From the NCBI GenBank assembly GCA_041497605.1, contig JBGQGW010000100.1:1-12770 (forward strand): a stretch of DNA of 12,770 nucleotides, given 5' to 3'. Positions 1 through 5,840 of the stretch are shown here, one piece after another; the first letter of the stretch is position 1; every line of letters begins with the position of its first letter. Below the pieces are notes generated by a model. The model made no database searches. It had not been told where the DNA came from and saw only the letters and a program-made list of their open reading frames with translations. A program made the position numbers and the translations under genes. Source of the stretch: JBGPTK01 sp041497605 (GTDB taxonomy: Bacteria > Acidobacteriota > Terriglobia > Acidiferrales > UBA7541).

Positions 1-747
1 GCCGCCATATTTTGCGCTTTCCGCGGCCAGCGCGATCAGCTCCTCGGTCGAAGCATACGGGGCCGGAGCATATTGAAGCGACGTGGAAACTCCGGCGGCC
101 CCTTCGCTCATCGCTTCGCGCACCAGCGATTTCATCTGTTCGAGCTCGGCGGCAGTCGGCGCGCGATCCTCGTCGCCGATTACTGCACGCCGCAGTTGGG
201 TGGCTCCCACATAACTTGCAAGATTGATGCCCATTCCCTGCTTTTCCAGCCGGGCGAAATATTGCGCGAAGGTGCGCCAGTCCGGGGTGATTTGATAATG
301 CCCGTATTTCAGGCGGTCGGCGGTGATAATTCGATCGTTCAATGGCGCTGGGGAATCGCCTTCACCGGTGATTTCCGTGGTGATCCCCTGGTAGATTTTG
401 GATGGAAGATGCGGATTCACCAGGATCGTCAATTCCGATTGCCCCAGCATGTCGATAAAACCCGGGGCGACCACACGGCCGGCCGCGTCGATTGTTTTCT
501 TTGCCGGGGCGTTGGCCAGTTTGCCGATTGACGCGATTCGCCCATCGCGAATGCCGACGTCGCCCGAGTACCACGGTGAGCCAGTGCCATCAACGATGTG
601 GCCATTGCGAATCACCACGTCGTAAGGCTGCGAATCATTGGCTACCGGATGCGCGTGGATCACCGGATGCGGCTCCGGCCTTGCAGCGAATGCTATTGTT
701 CCAGCAATGATGAGGCTAACGCCGAGGCCGATCATTCGTTTCAACAT
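1..747 (-). CDS. Exported amidohydrolase, N-acyl-D-amino-acid deacylase (D-aminoacylase) family, N-terminal part
   Basis: This gene is cut by the left window edge: 249 codons are visible with no stop. The ATG at 747 has a strong Shine-Dalgarno (GGGAGGAG) about 5-7 nt upstream. Residues 1-22 look like a signal peptide ending near AFAA, so export to the periplasm or beyond is likely. The amidohydrolase beta-sandwich start is seen as YDVVIRNGHIVDGTGSP (about 42-58), followed by VVAPGFID (92-99), QGITT (120-124) and STSLQYAP (221-228), all matching D-aminoacylase relatives. Family members remove acyl groups from N-acyl-D-amino acids. The usual HxH after PGFID is replaced by L-G-Q (101-103), and the usual metal-bridging Cys region (GNCG) reads GEGD (128-131). 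The enzyme therefore belongs to a divergent subfamily and its substrate cannot be predicted. It is transcribed divergently from hutI. Confidence 0.85.
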   Translation of the reverse strand, partial: MLKRMIGLGVSLIIAGTIAFAARPEPHPVIHAHPVANDSQPYDVVIRNGHIVDGTGSPWYSGDVGIRDGRIASIGKLANAPAKKTIDAAGRVVAPGFIDMLGQSELTILVNPHLPSKIYQGITTEITGEGDSPAPLNDRIITADRLKYGHYQITPDWRTFAQYFARLEKQGMGINLASYVGATQLRRAVIGDEDRAPTAAELEQMKSLVREAMSEGAAGVSTSLQYAPAPYASTEELIALAAESAKYGG

Positions 748-791
748 TCTTGCTCCTCCCCGAGAAGCCAGAGCCCACCGCGAGAACTCTT

Positions 792-804
792 ATGGCTGGG
801 CCAT
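792..804. repeat. Short inverted repeat in divergent intergenic region
   Basis: ATGGC-TGG-GCCAT is a perfect 5-bp inverted repeat with a 3-base centre. It lies 45 bp upstream of the amidohydrolase ATG and 8 bp from a second palindrome. It could be an operator half-site pair or chance; no known regulator motif is recognised. Confidence 0.3.
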
Positions 805-812
805 TCGATCCA

Positions 813-829
813 CTCAGGCAAAGCCTGAG
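813..829. repeat. 17-bp perfect palindrome, candidate operator or hairpin
   Basis: CTCAGGC-AAA-GCCTGAG is a perfect 7-bp inverted repeat around AAA. It sits between the divergent amidohydrolase and hutI starts. There is no T-run on either side, so an intrinsic terminator is unlikely. A binding site for a dimeric regulator, or a 5' leader hairpin of the amidohydrolase mRNA, are the simplest readings. Confidence 0.4.
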
Positions 830-913
830 CAACACAGTCTGATCGTGACGAACCAGAGTATATCTCCCCATCCGCGTCAATGGCGCAAGGAAGGTGAAAT
901 CCACGAAGTTCGG

Positions 914-926
914 GCAACCCGGTTGC
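914..926. repeat. 13-bp palindrome just upstream of hutI
   Basis: GCAACC-C-GGTTGC is a perfect 6-bp inverted repeat with a 1-base centre, ending 26 bp before the chosen hutI start. The one-base centre suits a DNA-bound dimer better than an RNA hairpin. It does not resemble the HutC operator as I know it. Confidence 0.35.
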
Positions 927-952
927 GGTTCACTGCAGTTTTCAGTACCGTG

Positions 953-2239
953 ATGGCCAAACAATGGGAGCAGATTCAATTGGCCACCTGGTTGATCACC
1001 GGCTGTTCGGAACTAATCACGATGGCGGGGAATGCGCCGCGACGTGGGCGCGCTCTGGGTGAACTCGGCATCATTCGCGATGGCGCGTTGCTGATTTCCG
1101 GCGAGCGCATCGTTGCAGTTGGGCCTCGCCGCAAAATCGCGAGACTCCGTGCGGCGCGCAGTGCGCGGCAACTTGACCTGAATGGCCGCGTTGCCCTGCC
1201 CGGTTTCGTAGATTCGCATACTCACCTCATTTTCCCCGCCAGCCGCGCTGCGGAATACGAGCAGCGGATTGGTGGCGCAACGTATGAGCAAATCGCCCGC
1301 GCGGGCGGTGGAATCCTTTCATCGGTAAGAGGCCTGCGCCGGGCGCCAGTTTCGAAACTAAAAGAAGCCGCGCTTGCGCATCTCGACGACTTTGCCACGC
1401 ACGGGACCACCACGGTCGAGGCCAAAAGCGGTTACGGTCTCGATCTTGCCAGTGAGATGAAAATCCTGCGGCTGCAGCGGGCCCTGAATCAGGAGCATCC
1501 GCTCGACGTTGTTTCCACTTTTCTCGGCGCGCACGTGACGCCGCCGGAGTTTCGCCGCCGCCCGGATGCTTACGTAGATTTGCTCGTCCGGAGCTGGATT
1601 CCGCAAGTCGCGCTCGCCGACCTCGCTGAATTCTGCGACGTATATTGCGATCGCGGGGCGTTCAGCGTCGAGCAATCACGGCGCATATTGACGGCGGCAC
1701 GTGCCTGTGGGATGAAATTACGGCTGCACGCGGAACAGCTCGCGCGAACCGGTGCGGCACGACTCGCTGTCAAATTGCACGCCGCCAGCGCCGATCATTT
1801 AGAGAAAGTGAGCACCAGCGACATCCGCGCGCTTGCCGGGTCGGACGTTGCGTGCACATTGCTGCCAGGATGCTGCTTTCATCTGGGACTCGCGCACTAC
1901 GCCCCGGCGCGGGCATTCATCGAAGCTGGCGCCATCGTCACGCTGGCCACGGACTTCAATCCAGGCACCAGTCCCACGCTGAATATGCAGATGATTCTGT
2001 CGCTCGCTTGCACGCAAATGCGCCTGTCGCCTGCCGAAGCCATCGCCGCCGCAACGATCAATGGCGCGTACGCTTTGCGCAGGCACGATCGAATCGGCTC
2101 GCTCGAGGTTGGCAAATACGCGGACCTCGCGGTGTTCGATCTGGCCGACCATCGCGAAATCCCGTATTATTTTGGGGTGAATCATTGTGTGCTGACGATG
2201 AAACGCGGTGAGATCGTTTTCCCGCGCTCGAAGGCATAG
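953..2239 (+). CDS. hutI: Imidazolonepropionase
   Basis: HutI catalyses the third step of histidine degradation: 4-imidazolone-5-propionate plus water gives N-formimino-L-glutamate, in the cytoplasm. Family signatures appear in order: PRRGRALGELGIIRDGALLI (29-48), VDSHTHLIF (86-94, metal-binding His89/His91), AGGGILSSVR (117-126), EAKSGYGL (156-163), RLHAEQ (257-262), SADHLE (279-284), LLPG (303-306) and ATDFNPGTSP (332-341, with the metal-site Asp334). The frame stays open upstream to 638, but that part overlaps the divergent gene and lacks HutI similarity. I chose the ATG at 953, giving 428 residues, slightly longer than the usual 405-420. No clear Shine-Dalgarno supports it, and GTG 950 is equally possible; ATG 1022 would cut off the conserved LITGCSELIT strand. 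ftcD, the next enzyme in the pathway, follows after 106 bp. hutH and hutU are absent from the window. Confidence 0.94.
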   Translation: MAKQWEQIQLATWLITGCSELITMAGNAPRRGRALGELGIIRDGALLISGERIVAVGPRRKIARLRAARSARQLDLNGRVALPGFVDSHTHLIFPASRAAEYEQRIGGATYEQIARAGGGILSSVRGLRRAPVSKLKEAALAHLDDFATHGTTTVEAKSGYGLDLASEMKILRLQRALNQEHPLDVVSTFLGAHVTPPEFRRRPDAYVDLLVRSWIPQVALADLAEFCDVYCDRGAFSVEQSRRILTAARACGMKLRLHAEQLARTGAARLAVKLHAASADHLEKVSTSDIRALAGSDVACTLLPGCCFHLGLAHYAPARAFIEAGAIVTLATDFNPGTSPTLNMQMILSLACTQMRLSPAEAIAAATINGAYALRRHDRIGSLEVGKYADLAVFDLADHREIPYYFGVNHCVLTMKRGEIVFPRSKA

Positions 2240-2288
2240 CGCTCTCGGTGGTCCGTTTTTTGAGAGGCGAGGGCATTCTTCCTGGAAA

Positions 2289-2305
2289 CCTTCCGCCTGG
2301 GAAGG
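2289..2305 (+). other. Small hairpin between hutI and ftcD
   Basis: CCTTCC-GCCTG-GGAAGG can form a 6-bp stem with a 5-base loop. No U-run follows, so it is not a convincing terminator. It may help stabilise the mRNA or be chance. Confidence 0.2.
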
Positions 2306-2345
2306 CTCGTGCCGCGGGTCGAAAGCAATCGCCGATGAAACTTTC

Positions 2346-3887
2346 ATGAATCGCCTGATCGAATGCGTGCCGAATTTTTCCGAAGGCCGCGACGCGAAGA
2401 AAATTGACGCGATTGTGGACGCGATGCGCGCGGTTCCGGGAGTATACGTACTCGATCGCGAAGGCGATGCCGACCACAATCGCTCGGTTGTTACGCTTGC
2501 GGGCGAACCCGAGGCCGTGGCGGAAGCGGCGTTGCGGGGAGTGGGCAAGGCGCTCGAGTTGATTGATCTGACGCGCCACACCGGGGCGCATCCGCGCCTG
2601 GGCGCCACCGATGTGGTTCCCTTCATTCCGATTGAAGGCGTGACCATTGAAGACTGCGTCGCGCTGGCCAAAAAGACAGGCCGCGCAATCTGGGAACGAT
2701 TTCACATTCCCGTCTATTTCTACGAAGCCGCGGCTCAACGTCCGGAGCGGGTAAATCTCGAAAACATCCGCAAAGGCCAGTTCGAAGGCGTCCGCGAGGA
2801 AGTGCTGAAGAATCCCGATCGCGCCCCGGATATCGGCGACCCGCGGTTGCATCCTACCGCCGGAGCAACGGTGGTCGGCGCGCGAAAAGTTTTGATCGCC
2901 TACAACATCAATCTGAATACGCCCGATCTCGACATCGCGAAGCGCATCGCCAAGACGATCCGCTTCTCGAACGGCGGCCTTCGCTTTGTCAAAGCGATGG
3001 GAGTGGATTTGCGCGCGCGACACCTGGCTCAAGTCTCGATCAACCTGACGGACTTCGAGCAGACGCCCATTCATCGAGTCTTCGAAATGGTGAAGCGCGA
3101 AGCGGAACGGTATGGCGTTTCCATCGTGGGCAGCGAAATTGTGGGGCTGGTGCCCAAACGCGCGATCGAAATGACTTCGGATTTCTATCTCCAGTTCGAA
3201 AACTTTTCGCCGGCGCAAGTGCTGGAAAATCGCCTGTCGGCTGCTCTGGCCGGCACGCCGATGGAAAGCTCGGGCAAACTGGCCTCCCTTGCCCAGCCAT
3301 TTCTGAAGACTGTGGCAGCGCCAACCGCTGCGCCCGGTGGAGGTTCGGTTGCCGCGCTGGCTGGCGCGCTGGGAGCAAGCCTGGGACAAATGGTGGCCGG
3401 TTTATCGCGCAAGAAGAAATCGCAAGCCGCATTCGTGGAACCTCTCAGTGCCGCGCTCGCGGATTTTCAAGCCGCTGCCGACATGCTCACGAAAGCGATC
3501 GACCGCGACGCCTCCTCGTTCAATGAAGTGATGGTGGCCTATAAATTGCCGCAAGAAACCCCCGAAGAAAAGCGCGCACGCGATGCCGCCATCGAGAAGG
3601 CCACACAGGGTGCCGCCGAAGTCCCCATGCAAGTGGCGGAAAAGGCCATGGAAGTTTACGAGCGGTTGGGGCAACTGGAAGCCATGTCCAGCGCGTCTAT
3701 GTTGTCAGACCTGCGCGTAGGGCGCTTGATGGCTGCTGCGGCCTTTCGTGGAGCACTCGAGAACGTGGCGATCAATCTGAATTCGCTCACGGAACTAAAA
3801 TTTGTATCCGAGATGCGTTTGCGCGCGACGAGGCTCGAAGCCCGGCTGGGCGAAGGTTCCTTGCTCGAAGCCGCCAAAAGAGTTTGA
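2346..3887 (+). CDS. ftcD: Bifunctional glutamate formimidoyltransferase / formimidoyltetrahydrofolate cyclodeaminase
   Basis: This fused enzyme takes N-formimino-L-glutamate, the HutI product, moves the formimino group to tetrahydrofolate, releases glutamate, and then cyclises and deaminates the folate to 5,10-methenyl-THF plus ammonia. The transferase domain (about 1-285) starts ECVPNFSEGRD (6-16) and shows DADHNRSVVT (41-50) and HTGAHPRLGATDVVPF (78-93). His82 there matches the catalytic His82 described for the mammalian enzyme. DIGDPRLHPTAGATVVGARK and the VSINLTDF segment follow. After a linker, the cyclodeaminase domain starts near 319 with APGGGSVAALAGALGASLGQ (329-348) and includes DRDASSFNEVM. 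At 513 residues it fits bacterial fused forms. ATG 2346 starts exactly at the conserved MNRLIECVPNF; the open frame upstream to 2208 is not conserved. A weak Shine-Dalgarno and the gene order suggest co-transcription with hutI. Confidence 0.96.
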   Translation: MNRLIECVPNFSEGRDAKKIDAIVDAMRAVPGVYVLDREGDADHNRSVVTLAGEPEAVAEAALRGVGKALELIDLTRHTGAHPRLGATDVVPFIPIEGVTIEDCVALAKKTGRAIWERFHIPVYFYEAAAQRPERVNLENIRKGQFEGVREEVLKNPDRAPDIGDPRLHPTAGATVVGARKVLIAYNINLNTPDLDIAKRIAKTIRFSNGGLRFVKAMGVDLRARHLAQVSINLTDFEQTPIHRVFEMVKREAERYGVSIVGSEIVGLVPKRAIEMTSDFYLQFENFSPAQVLENRLSAALAGTPMESSGKLASLAQPFLKTVAAPTAAPGGGSVAALAGALGASLGQMVAGLSRKKKSQAAFVEPLSAALADFQAAADMLTKAIDRDASSFNEVMVAYKLPQETPEEKRARDAAIEKATQGAAEVPMQVAEKAMEVYERLGQLEAMSSASMLSDLRVGRLMAAAAFRGALENVAINLNSLTELKFVSEMRLRATRLEARLGEGSLLEAAKRV

Positions 3888-3936
3888 GAAACAGCCGCGG
3901 GATTCAGGCCCTTCCAGCCCGATGCCCCCGCAGGCC

Positions 3937-3942
3937 GAGGAG
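3937..3942 (+). promoter_or_regulatory. Shine-Dalgarno that fixes a GTG start
   Basis: GAGGAG ends 8 nt before GTG 3951, which is ideal spacing. The upstream in-frame GTG at 3942 overlaps this site and has none of its own, so 3951 is preferred as the start of the secreted protein. Confidence 0.65.
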
Positions 3943-3950
3943 TGAAATCC

Positions 3951-4940
3951 GTGAAGAAACAGATCCGAAGTGCCATTCTGGCAGCCAGCCTGCTTCTCTG
4001 CATCGCCGCACTCGTTCCACCACCGAGCGCCGCGGCGACGCTAAGCACAGCAGTGATCGGCATGTTCCCGAAGGAGACGGGCGAGTTCGCTTATGCCGAT
4101 TTGAAATCGGCGCGAAAGCTTCCCTGGTTCGGCCAGCTCCGCGACCAGATGCTGCCGGCCCGTTTTCGCCAATTCGAGCAATTTCTTACTTCCGCGGGAA
4201 TTGACCCGAACTCTCAAGTCGACGAGCTTGCGTGGGGCTCCCTGAGCGCAACGAAAGAAACCGGCGAGCAAATTCTCGGCGTGGCGCTGGGGCAATTCGA
4301 TCCCAGCGCAACCGAAGACCGCTTCAAGCAGCAAAAGCTGCCGTTCCACGAAGTACACGGCTACAAGCTTTACGCGTTTGGCAGCGGCTCGGGCGCGAGC
4401 GATATTTTCTTTTTCTTTATTGATTCCAGCACCGCCGCCTTCGGAATGCGCAGCGGGCTCGAGAAAATGATCGATGTGCATTTCGGTTCGGCGGAAAGCC
4501 TGCTGCACAATGATTCGCTGTTTCCATTGATCAGCGAAGCGAACGGCCAGGGCATGATCTGGGCAGTGCTGAATAAGACCTACACGCGGATGGCCATGCA
4601 GCAATTGCTGCCGCAAGCCAACCAGTTCCCACAAGCCGCGGCTCTAGTACAGAAAATCAGCGCGATGATTATCGAGGTGAAAGCGGATTCCGGAGTCGAC
4701 GCCAATTTCCACGCAGTCTGCGCCTCGCCGGATGACGCGAACACTCTCGCGGCGCTGATGCAGGCTGGCGTGATGTATCGCCGGTACCAGGAAGCGCAGC
4801 AGAACCCGGATCTGGCGCAAGCTCTGGATGGCGTTCAAGTGACGCCACACGGCGACCGGCTGCAAATTCATGTTCCCGTGAGTGACGTGCAAATGGCGGC
4901 ACTTCTCAAGAACCACACGTTTGCAGTTCCCGCAAGCTAG
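3951..4940 (+). CDS. Secreted protein of unknown function
   Basis: I do not recognise a named family. The 329-residue product starts from GTG 3951 (GAGGAG Shine-Dalgarno, 8-nt spacing). It begins MKKQIR, then a hydrophobic stretch (about 8-22) and PPPSAAA, a typical Sec signal cleaved near 27-29; LLLC (14-17) is a poor lipobox, so a soluble exported protein is likelier. The mature part has no transmembrane segment. It shows alternating motifs such as ADLKSARKLPWFGQLRDQ, HGYKLYAFGSGSG and FFFFIDSSTAAFGMRSG, which recall the beta-rich layout of DUF3352-type surface proteins; this likeness is only an impression. The C-terminal part (about 210-329) is Gln- and Ala-rich and partly helical. It lies 63 bp behind ftcD on the same strand and may share its transcript, but nothing links it to histidine use. 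Confidence 0.8.
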   Translation: MKKQIRSAILAASLLLCIAALVPPPSAAATLSTAVIGMFPKETGEFAYADLKSARKLPWFGQLRDQMLPARFRQFEQFLTSAGIDPNSQVDELAWGSLSATKETGEQILGVALGQFDPSATEDRFKQQKLPFHEVHGYKLYAFGSGSGASDIFFFFIDSSTAAFGMRSGLEKMIDVHFGSAESLLHNDSLFPLISEANGQGMIWAVLNKTYTRMAMQQLLPQANQFPQAAALVQKISAMIIEVKADSGVDANFHAVCASPDDANTLAALMQAGVMYRRYQEAQQNPDLAQALDGVQVTPHGDRLQIHVPVSDVQMAALLKNHTFAVPAS

Positions 4941-4973
4941 CCAGTCTGCTGAAGGATTTAGATCGAAGATCAG

Positions 4974-4988
4974 GAAAGCTAAGCTTTC
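4974..4988. repeat. 15-bp palindrome at convergent gene ends
   Basis: GAAAGCT-A-AGCTTTC is a perfect inverted repeat spanning the minus-strand TAG stop (4979-4981), in the 38-bp gap between convergent genes. A stem of 6 bp with a TAA loop is possible but AT-rich and lacks a following T-run, so a bidirectional terminator is only a weak possibility. Confidence 0.25.
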
Positions 4989-5413
4989 GGAGCACGGCCG
5001 GGAATGTATTTTACCAGCTTGATTCGGGGGCGGCCGTTTTTCGTTTCATACAGCACGCGATCGATCCGGGCGAGCAGCGCGGCACGAGCCGCCCCACTCT
5101 TCGTCAATGACCCGCGACCCTGCGGAGAGAGAATCGCAATCGCGGCCTTGGGCAGCGGCTCCCCGGTTGAATCCAAGATCACTTCCACGCGGTCGTCGAA
5201 GTCCTCGATCACCACTTTGAGCTCGGTTCCGTTCTTATTTCCCAGGGGAAACGTCTCCCGGCAGGCTTCCTCGGCGGCATCGGCAAACTCCTGCTTCGTT
5301 TCCTCGGAGAAACCGACGTGGTCCGAGGCGTGCTGAACCACGCCACCAACGGCGCGCAGCAGACGTGCATCATTTTCGATAATTAATTCGGTACGGCTGT
5401 GCTCACTGGCCAC
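4979..5413 (-). CDS. RsbW-like anti-sigma/HATPase-fold protein with degenerate ATP site
   Basis: From GTG 5413 the product has 144 residues, close to RsbW/SpoIIAB-type serine kinases of the GHKL fold. The overall plan fits: an N-terminal strand (ELIIENDARLLRAVGGVV, about 9-26), a long helix ending FADAAEEACRETF (43-55), the strand pair TELKVVIEDFDDRVEVIL, DSTGEPLP (81-88, where the DxGxG box should be), a GRG element, and a final RIDRVLYE...IKLVKYIPG resembling the last strand of RsbW. The N-box Asn of the usual EAxxN is Glu53 and the DxGxG box is incomplete, so ATP binding and kinase activity may be lost. The frame extends to 5569, but that part lies inside the Cys-rich gene. GTG 5413 overlaps that gene's stop by 11 nt, pointing to translational coupling. 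It may be a partner-binding anti-sigma or scaffold protein; this is inference. Confidence 0.65.
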   Translation of the reverse strand: MASEHSRTELIIENDARLLRAVGGVVQHASDHVGFSEETKQEFADAAEEACRETFPLGNKNGTELKVVIEDFDDRVEVILDSTGEPLPKAAIAILSPQGRGSLTKSGAARAALLARIDRVLYETKNGRPRIKLVKYIPGRAPKA

Positions 5414-5582
5414 GCGCGTCCACCAAGCGAACCTCGCAAGCTTCCCGGCAATCGGGACAATAGTACATTCCATCGATGCAAAGACGAACGTGATATTGCG
5501 CCTGGCAATAACAGCAATACTTGTCGCAGGAACACTTATCTTCGGGCTTGTCGCACTGTATGCACACAATTGGCCCGGTCAT
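5403..5582 (-). CDS. Small Cys-rich, probably zinc-binding protein
   Basis: This 59-residue protein starts at ATG 5582 behind AGAGG (5-nt spacing). It has 11 cysteines at 7, 10, 17, 19, 23, 24, 26, 35, 42, 45 and 49, arranged as CIQC, CSC, CCYC, a single Cys, CPDC and a last Cys. Such spacing suggests two or more zinc sites or a small zinc ribbon, in a cytoplasmic protein without signal peptide or membrane helix. The open frame continues upstream to 5711 but has no Shine-Dalgarno, and the Cys pattern starts only after ATG 5582. The stop overlaps the start of the RsbW-like gene, so the two are made together and may bind each other. I do not recognise a named family. A redox- or metal-sensing regulatory partner is possible but not shown. 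Confidence 0.7.
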   Translation of the reverse strand: MTGPIVCIQCDKPEDKCSCDKYCCYCQAQYHVRLCIDGMYYCPDCREACEVRLVDARGQ

Positions 5583-5598
5583 GGTCGCCTCTGGCACA

Positions 5599-5627
5599 AA
5601 TATAAGCGACGCTGGCGGCAGCAACAA
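5599..5627 (-). promoter_or_regulatory. Candidate sigma-70-type promoter of the Cys-rich/RsbW-like pair
   Basis: On the minus strand TTGTTG (5627-5622) and TATATT (5604-5599) are separated by 17 bp. A start near 5592 would give a leader of only about 10 nt, just enough to include the AGAGG ribosome site. The -10 matches consensus at 5 of 6, the -35 only at TTG. Confidence 0.4.
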
Positions 5628-5778
5628 GCAAGAAGGTCCGGCCTGGTGCGCTGCGGCTAACGCCTCCCTATTGGACGGAGTCAGAGCCAGAAAAGCTGCC
5701 AGAATTCGCACGCCGGTTCCGAGTCGTCTCCGGACGAGATTTGGGCGGCCCCTCCGGAATGAAGAGCTGCGGCGATTC

Positions 5779-5808
5779 TTGACACTCCTAAACCGCGCAT
5801 GTTAGGTT
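5779..5808 (+). promoter_or_regulatory. Candidate promoter of the glycine cleavage operon
   Basis: A perfect -35 TTGACA (5779-5784) is followed after 18 bp by TAGGTT (5803-5808), preceded by TG one base upstream (an extended -10). Transcription would begin near 5815. This rules out the upstream ATG 5799 as the gcvT start and favours GTG 5841. No glycine riboswitch fits in the short leader. Confidence 0.45.
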
Positions 5809-5840
5809 CAGTTGCCCGTGAACTTTTCGAGAATCATTCT

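Noticed and set aside
857..880. TTGACG and TATACT on the minus strand as an amidohydrolase promoter
   Set aside because: The spacing is only 12 bp, too short for a sigma-70-type promoter; the AT-rich AGTATATC core may still be part of one, but no good -35 is in place on either strand.
638..952. Upstream extension of the hutI frame to ATG 638
   Set aside because: It overlaps the divergent amidohydrolase start and the intergenic palindromes, and the extra 105 residues show no HutI similarity.
2058..3389. A 443-codon minus-strand open frame opposite hutI/ftcD
   Set aside because: It is antisense to strongly conserved ftcD, has no family motif, and long antisense frames are common in GC-rich coding DNA.
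5724..5737. TCGTC-TCCG-GACGA hairpin with a UNCG-type loop
   Set aside because: It is a 5-bp stem upstream of the candidate gcv promoter, with no T-run on either strand; likely chance.
5583..5840. Glycine riboswitch upstream of gcvT
   Set aside because: I found none of the conserved glycine-aptamer segments, and the candidate promoter at 5779 leaves only a short leader.
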